Assembly: GCA_027320105.1 (NCBI GenBank)
Contig: DAHVMA010000068.1
Coordinates: forward strand, 1-64,000
Direction of reading: 5' to 3'
Length of the DNA: 64,000 bases
From: JAKAQB01 sp027320105
GTDB taxonomy: Bacteria > Actinomycetota > Acidimicrobiia > Acidimicrobiales > Palsa-688
A model generated the notes under the pieces. That model had not been told where the DNA came from. It did not search any database and saw only the letters and a list, made by a program, of their open reading frames with translations. Below, piece by piece: positions 16,528-25,218 of this stretch. Positions within the stretch are counted from its first letter, which is position 1; each line of letters starts with the position of its first letter. Position numbers and translations under genes: made by a program.

Positions 16528-17441
16528 GCACCTGCCCTTACCACCTCGCCCTGGTCGGGACGACGGCGTCGGGCAAGTCGGAGGCCGCCCTGGCCGTCGC
16601 CCTGGAGCTCGGCGACGTCGAGATCGTCACCGTCGACTCCATGCAGGTGTACCGGGGCATGGACATCGGCACCGCTAAGCCGGGCCCCGCCGCCCGGGCG
16701 GCCGTGCCCCACCACCTGGTCGACCTCGCCGACCCGGCCGAGGAGTGGACCGTCGCCCGGTGGCTCGCTGCCGCCCGCGACGCGCTGGCCGGCATCGAGG
16801 GGCGCGGCCGGCGTGCGCTGCTCGTGGGCGGGACCGGCCTGTACTTCCAGGCGCTCGTCGACGGGCTCACCCCACCCGGCCGGTACCCGGAGGTGCGGGC
16901 CCGGCTCGACGCCCAACCCGACACAGCCGCTCTCTACCGCCGCCTCGCCGAGCTCGACCCTCTCGCCGCCTCCCGGATGCAGCCGGCCAACCGCCGGCGG
17001 GTCCTGCGCGCCCTGGAGGTGACCCTCGGCAGCGGCCGGCCCTTCTCCGCCCACGGCCCTGGTCTGGAGGCCTACCCGCCGGCGCCGTGGCGGATCGCCG
17101 GGCTGTCGCTGCCACCCGCCGCTGTGGCGGAGCGCATCGCCCTGCGCTGGCGGGCGATGATGGACCGAGGCCTGCTCGCGGAGGTGAGGACCCTCGCCGA
17201 CCGGCCCGCCGGCCTGTCCCGCACGGCCCGCCAGGCGCTCGGCTACCGGGAGCTGCTCGCCCACCTGGAGTGTGGGGTCCCCCTCGCCGACGCCGAGGCG
17301 GAGGCGGTGCGCCGTACCCGGTCCTTCGCCCGCCGCCAGCGGGCGTGGTGGCGGCGCGACCCGCGCATCACCTGGTACGAGGCTTCTGGCAATCCGCTCG
17401 CCGACAGCGCCTTGCTGCTGGGAGACTGGAGGAAGGCATGA
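16524..17441 (+). CDS. miaA: tRNA dimethylallyltransferase MiaA
   Basis: A 305-residue enzyme that transfers dimethylallyl to A37 of tRNA. The P-loop GTTASGKSEAA is near the N-terminus, then VDSMQVYRGMDIGTAKP and GGTGLYFQALVDGL, all diagnostic. No ATG, GTG or TTG exists in frame before the P-loop. The only plausible start is a CTG at 16524 that overlaps the miaB stop as CTGA, matching the overlap style of the whole operon, so a rare CTG start or reinitiation is likely. The stop overlaps the dapF start (ATGA). Confidence 0.93.
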   Translation: MSTCPYHLALVGTTASGKSEAALAVALELGDVEIVTVDSMQVYRGMDIGTAKPGPAARAAVPHHLVDLADPAEEWTVARWLAAARDALAGIEGRGRRALLVGGTGLYFQALVDGLTPPGRYPEVRARLDAQPDTAALYRRLAELDPLAASRMQPANRRRVLRALEVTLGSGRPFSAHGPGLEAYPPAPWRIAGLSLPPAAVAERIALRWRAMMDRGLLAEVRTLADRPAGLSRTARQALGYRELLAHLECGVPLADAEAEAVRRTRSFARRQRAWWRRDPRITWYEASGNPLADSALLLGDWRKA

Positions 17442-18220
17442 CCACCCTCGCCCTCCGCAAGTACCACGGCCTGGGAAACGACTTCCTCGTGGCGCTCGAC
17501 CCGGTGGTGATCCCCGGCGCCGCTCTCGCCCGCCGGGTGTGCGACCGCCGCCGCGGCGTCGGCGCAGACGGGCTGGTGGTGGCGAGGACCGAGCCGTTCA
17601 CCTTCCGGCTGTTCAATGCCGACGGCTCCGAGGCGGAGATGAGCGGCAACGGCATGCGTTGCCTGGCTCACGCCGCCCTCGACGCCGGGGTCGTCGCCGA
17701 GGGCGTACCGGTAGCGGTGGCCACACCCGCCGGCCCCCGCCGGTTCGTGATCGAGCGCTGTGGCCCGACCTCCGCGTGGACCGACGTGGAGATGGGTGTT
17801 GCCGCCATCGACGGTGATGCCCAGCGCTGCAACGTCGGTCACGGGGAGCTCGCCGTCCGGGTGGGCAACCCGCACCTAGTTGTCGCCGGGCCCGACCCTG
17901 CCGGCGTGGACGTCGCCACGCTCGGCGCCCGGCTCGAGGTGGCCGTGCCCGGCGGCCAGAACGTCGAGTTCGTCACCCTCGGGCCCGGTTCCGACGAGCT
18001 CACCATGCGCGTCTGGGAGAGGGGTGTGGGGGAGACGGAAGCCTGCGGCACCGGCTCGGTGGCCGCCGCCGTGGCCTTCCACCACTGGGGCCGGGTGGGG
18101 GCGGTTGTCACCGTCCACCAGCCGGGTGGTCCGGTCGCCGTGCGCATCGACCCGGACGGCGCGACGCACCTGGCCGGCCCGAGCGAGCATGTCGCCGACT
18201 GCACCGTGCGCCTCCCGTGA
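17438..18220 (+). CDS. dapF: diaminopimelate epimerase DapF
   Basis: A 260-residue enzyme that converts LL- to meso-diaminopimelate for peptidoglycan and lysine. The two catalytic cysteines are in SGNGMRC and EACGTGS. KYHGLGNDF at the N-terminus and VGNPHLVV are also typical. ATG 17438 overlaps the miaA stop by 4 bases, and the stop overlaps the hflX GTG. Its product feeds the DAP-adding ligase encoded by murE at 48.3 kb. Confidence 0.95.
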   Translation: MTTLALRKYHGLGNDFLVALDPVVIPGAALARRVCDRRRGVGADGLVVARTEPFTFRLFNADGSEAEMSGNGMRCLAHAALDAGVVAEGVPVAVATPAGPRRFVIERCGPTSAWTDVEMGVAAIDGDAQRCNVGHGELAVRVGNPHLVVAGPDPAGVDVATLGARLEVAVPGGQNVEFVTLGPGSDELTMRVWERGVGETEACGTGSVAAAVAFHHWGRVGAVVTVHQPGGPVAVRIDPDGATHLAGPSEHVADCTVRLP

Positions 18221-19473
18221 GCCTGATCCAACGCGAGTTCCGGGAGAAGATCGTCCTCGTCGGCGTCACCGTGCCGCCGGCAACCGACGACGAGACCCAA
18301 CGCCACCTCGACGAGCTGGCGCTCCTCGTCGACACCGCCGGCGCCGACGTCGTCGCCCGGGAGGTCCAACGCCGTGACGCCCCCGACCCGGCCACCTACA
18401 TCGGCAAGGGCAAGGCGGCCGAGCTGCGGAACCTGTCGGAAGCCGTCGACGCCGACACGGTGGTCTTCGACGACGAGCTGAGCCCCGCCCAGTCCCGCAA
18501 CCTGGAGAAGATCCTCGGCCGCACCGCCATCGACCGGACGGCGGTGATCCTCGACATCTTCGCCCAGAACGCCCGAACGGAGGAGGGCAGGGCGCAGGTC
18601 GAGCTCGCCCAGCTCCGCTACCGCCTGCCCCGCCTCCGGGGGCGCGGGCTCGCCCTGTCCCAGCAGGCCGGCCGGATCGGCACCCGCGGGCCGGGGGAGA
18701 CCAAGCTGGAGGAGGACCGCCGGCGCCTGCTCCGCCGCACGACCAGGCTCGAGGCCGATCTTGGCCGGCTCACCGCCACCCGCCGCCTGCAGCGCAAGAG
18801 CCGGGAGCGCAGCCGGCTGTTCGGCGTGTCGCTCGTCGGCTACACCAACGCCGGCAAGTCGACGCTGCTGAACCGGCTGACCGACGCCGGCGTCCTCGTC
18901 GAGGACCGCCTCTTCGCCACCCTCGATCCCCGCACCCGGCGCCTGGAGCTGCCCGGCGGGGAGGCGGTGCTGCTCTCGGACACGGTGGGCTTCGTGCGCA
19001 AGCTCCCCCACCAGCTGGTCGAGGCGTTCCGGTCGACCCTGGAGGTGGTGAAGGAGTCCGACCTGCTCGTGCACGTCGTGGACTCGGCCAGCCCCGACCC
19101 CGAGGGCGAGATCGAGGCGGTGCGCACCGTCCTGGGCGAGATCGGTGCCGGCCACGTCCCGGAGTTGCTGGCGTTCAACAAGGCGGACGTCACCCGGGAG
19201 GCGAAGCGCTTGGCCGACCGCCACCCTGGCGGCCTGGTGATCTCCGGCCTGACGGGTGAGGGCATCGGCGGGTTGCTCCGCGCCATCGGCGACCGGCTAC
19301 GGGCGTCGCTCGAGGTGGTCGAGCTGGTGGTCCCCTACGACCACGGCGACGTGCTGGCCGCCGTCCATCGGGAAGGCGAGGTGCTCGTCGAGACCCACGA
19401 GGCGGAGGGCGCCCACCTCCGGGTCCGCCTCGACGGGGCGGGCAAGGCCCGCTTCGGGGAGTTCCAGTCGTGA
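18217..19473 (+). CDS. hflX: GTPase HflX
   Basis: A 418-residue ribosome-binding GTPase, thought to split stalled 70S ribosomes under stress. The N-terminal HflX domain (DPATYIGKGKAAEL, then AQVELAQLRYRLPRL and the GxGETKLE-type loop GTRGPGETKLEEDRR) precedes the G domain with G1 GYTNAGKST, G3 DTVGFVRKLP and G4 NKAD. The GTG start overlaps the dapF stop and the end overlaps the next gene, so the gene is translated as part of the miaB-ybaK run. Confidence 0.95.
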   Translation: MSLIQREFREKIVLVGVTVPPATDDETQRHLDELALLVDTAGADVVAREVQRRDAPDPATYIGKGKAAELRNLSEAVDADTVVFDDELSPAQSRNLEKILGRTAIDRTAVILDIFAQNARTEEGRAQVELAQLRYRLPRLRGRGLALSQQAGRIGTRGPGETKLEEDRRRLLRRTTRLEADLGRLTATRRLQRKSRERSRLFGVSLVGYTNAGKSTLLNRLTDAGVLVEDRLFATLDPRTRRLELPGGEAVLLSDTVGFVRKLPHQLVEAFRSTLEVVKESDLLVHVVDSASPDPEGEIEAVRTVLGEIGAGHVPELLAFNKADVTREAKRLADRHPGGLVISGLTGEGIGGLLRAIGDRLRASLEVVELVVPYDHGDVLAAVHREGEVLVETHEAEGAHLRVRLDGAGKARFGEFQS

Positions 19474-20588
19474 CCGGCTGGGAGCCGCCGGCCTATCCCT
19501 ACGAACGGCTGGAGCCGGCCCGCCGCAAGGCGGCGGCCCTGCCGGGCGGCGCCATCGACCTGTCGATCGGCACGCCGGTCGACCCGCCCCCCGCAGGTGT
19601 CCTGGCCGCCCTCGCCTCCGGGGAGGGCGTCGGCGGGTACCCGCCGTCGGTGGGCACGCCCGCCCTGCGGGAGGCGGTGGCGGGTTGGCTGGCCGGGACC
19701 TTCGGGGTGGCGGTCCGAGCCGATGCGGTCGGGGTGTGCGTGGGCACCAAGGAGCTTGTCGCCACCACACCCCAATGGCTGCACCTGCGCCGGCCTGACC
19801 GGGACACGGTGCTGTACCCGGCCGTCAGCTACCCGACCTACGCCATGGGCGCCGAGCTCGCCGGACTGCGGGCGGTGCCCGTCCCTCTCGACGAGCGCTG
19901 GCGGGTCGACCTCTCTGCTGTCGACCCGGCCGACGCCGACCGGGCGCTGCTTGTATGGGTCAACTCGCCGGGCAACCCCGCCGGCGCGATCGAGGACCTG
20001 GCGGCGGCGGCTGAGTGGGGGCGGGCACGGGGCGTGCCGATCTTCAGCGACGAGTGCTACGTGGAGCTCACGTGGCAGGGCTCCCCGGCCACGATCCTCT
20101 CGACCGGGATGGACGGGGTGGTCGCCGTCCACTCGCTCTCCAAACGTTCGAATCTGGCGGGCCTACGCGTTGGGCACTACGCGGGAGACGGGGAGCTCGT
20201 CACCTTTCTCCGAGAAGTTCGCAAGCACGTCGGCATGATGGTCCCCGGGCCGGCGCAGAGGGCCGCCGTCGCCGCCCTCGCCGACACGGCCCATGCCGCC
20301 CGCCAGCGGGAGACCTACCGGCGCCGGCTTGCCCGCATGGCCGGGCTGCTGCGCTCGACCGGCGCCTCCGTGGACCTGCCCGCCGGCGGGTTCTACCTAT
20401 GGGTGCGGGCCCCCGGCGGCGATGCCTGGGCGTGGACCGAGCAGCTCGCCGGCGACCTCGGCGTCGTCGGCTCGCCGGGCGACCTGTACGGTCCGGCCGG
20501 CGCTGGCTACGTGCGCTTCGCCATGGTGGTCCCCGACGAGCGGCTGGATCTCGTCGCCGAGCGGCTGGCTACGCTGGCCGGCCCGTGA
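19470..20588 (+). CDS. dapC: PLP aminotransferase, probable N-succinyldiaminopimelate aminotransferase
   Basis: A 372-residue fold-type I aminotransferase resembling actinobacterial DapC, which makes N-succinyl-LL-DAP. VNSPGNPAG, the pyridoxal-contact DECYVEL and the Schiff-base lysine in SLSKRSNLAGLRVG are visible. The substrate is supported by context: dapF lies two genes upstream and dapE at 25.2 kb. A general aspartate-type aminotransferase remains possible. GTG 19470 overlaps the hflX stop, and its own stop overlaps the GTG of ybaK. Confidence 0.82.
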   Translation: MTGWEPPAYPYERLEPARRKAAALPGGAIDLSIGTPVDPPPAGVLAALASGEGVGGYPPSVGTPALREAVAGWLAGTFGVAVRADAVGVCVGTKELVATTPQWLHLRRPDRDTVLYPAVSYPTYAMGAELAGLRAVPVPLDERWRVDLSAVDPADADRALLVWVNSPGNPAGAIEDLAAAAEWGRARGVPIFSDECYVELTWQGSPATILSTGMDGVVAVHSLSKRSNLAGLRVGHYAGDGELVTFLREVRKHVGMMVPGPAQRAAVAALADTAHAARQRETYRRRLARMAGLLRSTGASVDLPAGGFYLWVRAPGGDAWAWTEQLAGDLGVVGSPGDLYGPAGAGYVRFAMVVPDERLDLVAERLATLAGP

Positions 20589-21067
20589 GCCCCGCCGCCG
20601 GCCCGACTCCGGCCGTGACGCTGGCGGCGCGGGCCGGCGTGGCGTTCGAGGTGCACCGCTACGACCACGACCCCGACGAACCGTCATACGGCAGCGAGGC
20701 GGCCGAGGCGCTCGGCGTCGACCCGGACCGGGTGTTCAAGACGCTCGTCGTCGTGGCGGACGGGCGCCTGGCAGTGGCGGTGGTGCCCGTCTCCGGCGAG
20801 CTCGACCTGAAGAAGCTGGCCGGCGCCCTCGGTGCCCGCAGGGCGGCCATGGCCCATCCGACCGAGGCCGAGCGCGCCACCGGCTACGTCATCGGCGGCA
20901 TCAGCCCCCTCGGTCAGAAGCGCAAGCTGGCTACGGTCGTCGACGCGGGCGCGTCGCGCTTCCCGACGATCTTCGTGAGCGCCGGCCGGCGGGGCCTGGA
21001 GCTGGAGCTGCCGCCGGCGGACCTGGTCAGGCTGGCGGGGGCGACCGTTGCCGCCGTGGGTCGGTAG
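20585..21067 (+). CDS. ybaK: YbaK/EbsC-type Cys-tRNA(Pro) deacylase
   Basis: A 160-residue trans-editing protein of the YbaK family, which removes Cys (or another mischarged residue) from tRNA. Visible motifs are VFKTLVVVADGRLAVAVVP, the central LDLKKLAGALGA, and GGISPLGQKRKLATVVD with the conserved Gly-Gly-xx-Pro loop. It is the last gene of the overlapped operon, starting at GTG 20585 inside the dapC stop. The region after its stop turns into repetitive non-coding DNA. Confidence 0.9.
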   Translation: MSPAAGPTPAVTLAARAGVAFEVHRYDHDPDEPSYGSEAAEALGVDPDRVFKTLVVVADGRLAVAVVPVSGELDLKKLAGALGARRAAMAHPTEAERATGYVIGGISPLGQKRKLATVVDAGASRFPTIFVSAGRRGLELELPPADLVRLAGATVAAVGR

Positions 21068-21385
21068 GGGTTGGGGGCTGGGGTGGCGTGGGCTGGTGGG
21101 CTGGTGGGCTGGTGGGCTGGCGTGGCGGTTCGGGCTGGCGTGGTCGGTTGGGTGGAGGTCCTGGCGCAACCGGGAGGTCGGTTCACAGGGCGCCATATAT
21201 CGCACGCTGCGCACCGACCTACCGCCAACGCACCGACCCACTGTCAAACACACCGGCTGGCAGCCGACGCGCCCGACTTGCAGCCGACACACGGTCGGAG
21301 ACCGCAGCCTCAGCGCCTGCCTCGGACGCCGCGCCCGCGCTGCGCCGCCCAGGCAACGCCGGCAGGGGAGCCGTGTCCCAGCGTC
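21068..21385. other. intergenic stretch with GT-rich repeats
   Basis: This 318-base gap holds an 8-bp tandem array (21092-21120), then a more balanced stretch without a gene. A frame runs through it into the P450 remnant but has no start signal and no recognisable content. Nothing else was identified. Confidence 0.5.
21092..21120. repeat. 8-bp tandem repeat GCTGGTGG
   Basis: About 3.6 copies of GCTGGTGG lie just after ybaK. Related GGCTGG words continue on both sides. This is a microsatellite-like tract with no obvious role. Confidence 0.7.
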
Positions 21386-22153
21386 AGCCGGCTGGCATTC
21401 GAGCGGGGGGAAGCCGACTTCGTGTCCGCTGTCTCCGAGCCATTCCCGCTCCTGGTCATCTGCGACATGCTGGGCATCCCGAGAAGCGAGTTCGGGACCC
21501 TGCTGCGCTGCACCAACGTGATCCTCGGTGCCGGCGACGCCGAGGCCGTCGGAGGGCGCGACGACGTGTTCGCCGCCATCATCGAAGCCGGTGTCGAGCT
21601 GACAGGCCTGCTGACCGAGCTCGTCGAGGACAGGCGGGAGCACCCTCGGCATGACCTGACCAGCGCCCTCGTCCACACTGACGACGGCGAGGGCTGGCTG
21701 CATGCCTGGCGGAACGACCTCGGCAGCATGACTTCCACGGCGGTCGAGGAGATCCTCAGGATGGCCTCGCCCGTGACCTACAAGTGGCGCACCGCTACTC
21801 GGGACGGCGTGCTTGCCGGCCACGAGTTCAGCGGAGCCGACGAGTTGGTGCTGTCCTACGGGGCGGCGAACCGGGATCCCCGGGTCCTCGCCGACCCGGA
21901 GCGCCTCGACCTGCGGCGCCAGCCCAACCCGCACGTGGCGTTCGGCGGTCCGGGGCCGCTCTTCTGCCTCGGCGCCCACCTCGCGCGCCGGGAGATGGCG
22001 GTCCTCTGCCGGCAGTTGCTGACGCGGCTCCCAGGCCTCGAGCCATCCGCCGAGCCCGAGCTGCTGCAATCCCAGGCGATCCCACTCGTCGGAGGGATCA
22101 AACGCCTGCCGGTCCGCTTCACTCCCGCACCGCGAATCGCCGTGGCAGGCTGA
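21386..22153 (+). pseudogene. cytochrome P450 remnant with internal deletion
   Basis: The frame encodes about 255 residues of a P450 that would normally have about 400. The first 120-150 residues are gone, and homology begins at FVSAVSEPFPLLVICDMLGI. The I-helix with its AGxxT oxygen-binding motif is missing: sequence jumps from LTSALVHTDDGEG almost directly to the K-helix ExxR motif (EEILRMASP). The haem loop FGGPGPLFCLGAHLARRE with its Cys is intact. Without the I-helix the product cannot be a normal monooxygenase, so this is a decayed gene. The surviving text resembles actinobacterial CYP125/CYP142-like enzymes. No start codon or ribosome site fits. Confidence 0.75.
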
Positions 22154-22318
22154 AGGCTGTATTCTCGAGATTACGGGCGATCCCACGGTGGTCGGCATTG
22201 CCGTCGTCGACGTCAGGCCAATCCTCTCACAGCACTCCCAGTAGCCTCAGTAGTCACACATTCGGCGCAGTTGCATCTTGTCGTATGCCGCTCGGAGCGC
22301 GACAGTGCGTGCGGTGCT

Positions 22319-23068
22319 ATGAAGCGCGTCGGGATGGCATTGTGCGCGGTCCTCGTCGTCGTGGCGGTGGGATGCGGCTCGTCGCCCCACCACGCCGCGT
22401 CCTCAGCGACCTCGCCACGGGGCGCTTCGGCCTCAGGCTCGCCTGCAGTCCCTGCGACGACGGGGGTGGCGCCGGCGACTGGCACGACTGGGCCCGCGAC
22501 CAGCGTGCCGGTATCCGGGGAGAGCGTGCCGGCGTCGTCGACGACGCTGGCTGGGGCCGGCGGTGTGGGTGGGGGTGGCGGCGGCGGTGGCGCGGGGCCC
22601 ATCCCCAGGGTCATCACCGTCGCCTACGTCGATGCCGTCTTCGCCCAACTCGACGCCAAGTACGGTGACGCGCTTCGTTCCGCCGTCGCTGCGGGCAAGG
22701 TGACAGCGACTTCCGTCCGTGACCTGTACGCCGTACTTGCACCGTCGCTGGTGCCGTTGGCCACGAAAGCTCTGGGGATCCTTGAGAGTAAGCATTTCGA
22801 AGACGTCCGGGTCCATCCGGGCAATCAACGCACTGAGGTACTGCGCTTGATTTATGCGTCGTCAGAATGCATCTTCTTAAGGGTCAGAGTGAACTACTCC
22901 GCCGTGGACATACGAGCCCCGGCTTCCTCGTATGCGCAGTTCGAGGAACTCAGGCCAGCCACAACTACTAATGCCCTCAATGGCGACCCAAGTCAATGGG
23001 CAATCTATTACGACAACGTAGTGCGACAGGATCTCTCGGTCACTAACCAATGTCCCATCGACGGCTAG
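22319..23068 (+). CDS. predicted lipoprotein, function unknown
   Basis: A 249-residue protein with a lipoprotein signal: a short hydrophobic run ending in VAVGC, so Cys19 would be lipidated. A low-complexity Ala/Ser/Thr/Gly linker (about 25-92, with a polyglycine run) leads to a globular domain of about 155 residues that I do not recognise. ATG 22319 is preceded in frame by other codons, but the signal sequence fixes the start. The last 19 bases overlap the next gene, so the two are probably one unit. The second half is clearly lower in GC than its neighbours, which suggests transfer. Confidence 0.7.
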   Translation: MKRVGMALCAVLVVVAVGCGSSPHHAASSATSPRGASASGSPAVPATTGVAPATGTTGPATSVPVSGESVPASSTTLAGAGGVGGGGGGGGAGPIPRVITVAYVDAVFAQLDAKYGDALRSAVAAGKVTATSVRDLYAVLAPSLVPLATKALGILESKHFEDVRVHPGNQRTEVLRLIYASSECIFLRVRVNYSAVDIRAPASSYAQFEELRPATTTNALNGDPSQWAIYYDNVVRQDLSVTNQCPIDG

Positions 23069-23841
23069 TGTTCCTGGTAGTACTTCTCTTGCCATTGATA
23101 GGCGCGCGGGCCAACTTAAGGAAAGAGCCCCCGCCGAGTTGCTATCCAGGGTACACCGGTCGTGGTGTCACATGCGTCGTTACGGTCAGCGGTGGCAGTT
23201 CGAGTCCTGGTGCGGGGGTGGGATCATCAGGTCCGCCACCGGGACTGTGGATCCAGATCGGGCAACTCTCGGGGGCCACGACTACGCACCCGGTCTGTTG
23301 GTCCTGGTCGCAACTCAACGTGGCCGGCTTCACCAACCAGGCCATCTTGGCCATCGTCGACTTCTGGGCGACGATCGAGAGCCAGTACCCGCCGTGCCCG
23401 GGGGTGGTTGCAGCGACGGCTTCGCAGTACGCGGCTGAGTACCTTTACCAGATCCCGCTGCCTTCTCCCAGACCTTTGGCGCCGCCCGGCTATGGCATCA
23501 CAGGCAAAGAGGTGTTCTTGATCGCCGGGGACGCGTACGTCGTCTCCCGGTCGTTCGCCACTCCACTCGGAACGCTTTCGATCACGATCACGGGCACCTA
23601 CACGGTGAACTGGGGGGACGGCACGAGCGCGGGGCCGTACAACACGCCCGGCGGTCCTTGGCCGACGGGGACGATCACACATACCTACGACTTCGTGGGC
23701 GCGTACACCATCACCGTGAGCGAGGCATGGACAGCGACTTGGACGCTAGCCGGCAAGTCCGGAACGTTGGCCGACCTTGTCACGACAGGGACAATCCCGG
23801 CTTTCCGGGTGAAGCAGATCGAGGCAGTGCAGACGGGCTAG
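23050..23841 (+). CDS. secreted protein with PKD-like domain
   Basis: A 263-residue exported protein. The N-terminus has a signal-like hydrophobic run (LVFLVVLLLPLIGA). Near the C-terminus, YTVNWGDGTSAGPYN, then THTYDFVGAYTITVSEAW, forms a PKD-type beta-sandwich (the WGDGT and HTY-x-GxYTITV pattern), usually found in surface or adhesive proteins. The middle section is unassigned. It overlaps the lipoprotein gene by 19 bases and shares its mixed base composition, so the pair probably forms a small surface-protein operon. Confidence 0.65.
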   Translation: MSHRRLVFLVVLLLPLIGARANLRKEPPPSCYPGYTGRGVTCVVTVSGGSSSPGAGVGSSGPPPGLWIQIGQLSGATTTHPVCWSWSQLNVAGFTNQAILAIVDFWATIESQYPPCPGVVAATASQYAAEYLYQIPLPSPRPLAPPGYGITGKEVFLIAGDAYVVSRSFATPLGTLSITITGTYTVNWGDGTSAGPYNTPGGPWPTGTITHTYDFVGAYTITVSEAWTATWTLAGKSGTLADLVTTGTIPAFRVKQIEAVQTG

Positions 23842-23950
23842 GACGACCGGCCAGGGAGGCCCGCTTCGCCGCGCCATCAAGCCATCGTCAACCGATCACC
23901 AGACCGGTTTCTCCAGCGGTCGACGCTGCGGAAGTAGCGAGCTGATCGGT

Positions 23951-24913
23951 TCAGGCCGATGAGCTCGTGACGGTCGGGCGTCCCGCTCCGCTGCCGGAGC
24001 GCACAGTTCCGGCACTGCCGGACCCACTGTGGACTGCCGGAGCGGGTACCGGCCCCCCGCCTACGACTGGCGAGGGGACGGGGCAGATGATGGCGGCCGG
24101 CGCACCTGTGTCGCTTCGGGCGGCTCCGCCGATCGTGCTTCGGGCGCCCCTGCCGGCGGCGGCTCCGGCAACCCCAACCATCGCGCCTCGGGCGCCCCCG
24201 CCGGCGGCGGCTCCGGCAACCCCGCCGGGGCCCGTGATCCCCCCGCCCGGTCCCGGAGCCGCTAGGGGCGGCCATCCGCAGCCGCCGTAGCCCACCTCGG
24301 TGACGTCGATGATCTGGGTTGCCGTCGCCGTTGCGGTCGTGGTGGTCCCGCTCGTGGCTGTTGTGACCGTGGCGGTGATGTCCACCTCGTCACCGGTGTT
24401 GATCGAGAGGACACCGTCCCGCTGGGCGTCCACGATGGTCGTCGGGTCGACGACATAGGTGCTCGAGTAGCCGTCCGGGCTCGTCACGGATATCGATGTC
24501 TGGCTGATGTCGCTGGCGGCTCCGTGCTGGACGTCGTAGGTCTCGAAGCTGGCGGGTCCCACCTGGATGGTGTAGGTGGCGTGGACCACGTTCCCCCACC
24601 ATGGCAGGGGTAGAGGCGGCACCGGGACTGGTTTCCCTCTGTGACCCCCACCCGGCGCGGGGTGCTCCGAGCCCGAGGGCTTGCCGGAGGATGACATCAC
24701 GATCCCGGTCGGAGCAGCCGCGGTCGCGGCGAGAGCTACCGCTGTCGCCCCGGCAGCCAGACCGAGGACGCTTCCGCCGACAACCGCGCGCCTCATGGCA
24801 CGCCGCCACGCGGGCCACCCCGTGACGCGCCCCGGCCACCTGGCTGCGGCGAGTGACCGGAGCAGTCCTACGAGTTTGAGCTCGGGATCGGGGTTGCGAG
24901 CCTGGTTCTGCAT
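23951..24913 (-). CDS. membrane-anchored protein with Gly/Ala-rich tail, function unknown
   Basis: A 320-residue protein. An Arg-rich N-terminus precedes one hydrophobic segment (about residues 42-68). The extracytoplasmic part has a beta-rich domain with ATYTIQVGPASFETYD and INTGDEVDITATVTTATSG. The last third is low-complexity Gly/Ala/Pro with an approximate internal repeat (GVAGAAAGGGARGAM and GVAGAAAGRGARSTI). The ATG at 24913 has GAGGATCG before it. I do not recognise the family. It converges on the PKD gene 109 bases away. Confidence 0.6.
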   Translation of the reverse strand: MQNQARNPDPELKLVGLLRSLAAARWPGRVTGWPAWRRAMRRAVVGGSVLGLAAGATAVALAATAAAPTGIVMSSSGKPSGSEHPAPGGGHRGKPVPVPPLPLPWWGNVVHATYTIQVGPASFETYDVQHGAASDISQTSISVTSPDGYSSTYVVDPTTIVDAQRDGVLSINTGDEVDITATVTTATSGTTTTATATATQIIDVTEVGYGGCGWPPLAAPGPGGGITGPGGVAGAAAGGGARGAMVGVAGAAAGRGARSTIGGAARSDTGAPAAIICPVPSPVVGGGPVPAPAVHSGSGSAGTVRSGSGAGRPTVTSSSA

Positions 24914-25218
24914 CGATCCTCAACACCTCACCTTCAGCCATCTCGGCCGTCACTTCTCAGACGGCCGCCGGCGCCGTGTGGTTCCCGGGGCTGGGTGTTT
25001 GGGTGCTGAGAGGGTCGCCGCCGGCGCCGTGTGGTTCCCGCCCCGCAGCCGGCCGACCCGCAGGGACGGTGGTCGCGCCGCCAGAGTGCCATCGGGGGCC
25101 TGGCCCGGCGGGCGCAGAGCGACGGACGACGTATCAGCAGGGGGCGGCGCATCTGGAGCACCGACGCATCTGCAGCAGAGACGCGTCAGCCACGCGTTGG
25201 CACTACCGTGAGCGGACC
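24914..25218. other. intergenic region with direct repeat
   Basis: This 305-base divergent gap lies between the membrane-anchored protein and dapE. It contains the 24-bp direct repeat described separately and presumably the promoters of both genes. No RNA gene or further open frame with support was seen. Confidence 0.5.
24964..25040. repeat. exact 24-bp direct repeat
   Basis: Identical 24-base copies occupy 24964-24987 and 25017-25040, starting 53 bases apart. The conserved core is GGCGCCGTGTGGTTCCCG. The copies flank 29 bases. This could be a local duplication, a small deletion hot-spot or a paired regulator site upstream of dapE. Confidence 0.7.

Noticed and set aside
20684..22198. 504-codon minus-strand frame across ybaK and the P450 remnant
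   Set aside because: Composition-driven shadow, no start signal, no domain; the plus-strand content is clear.
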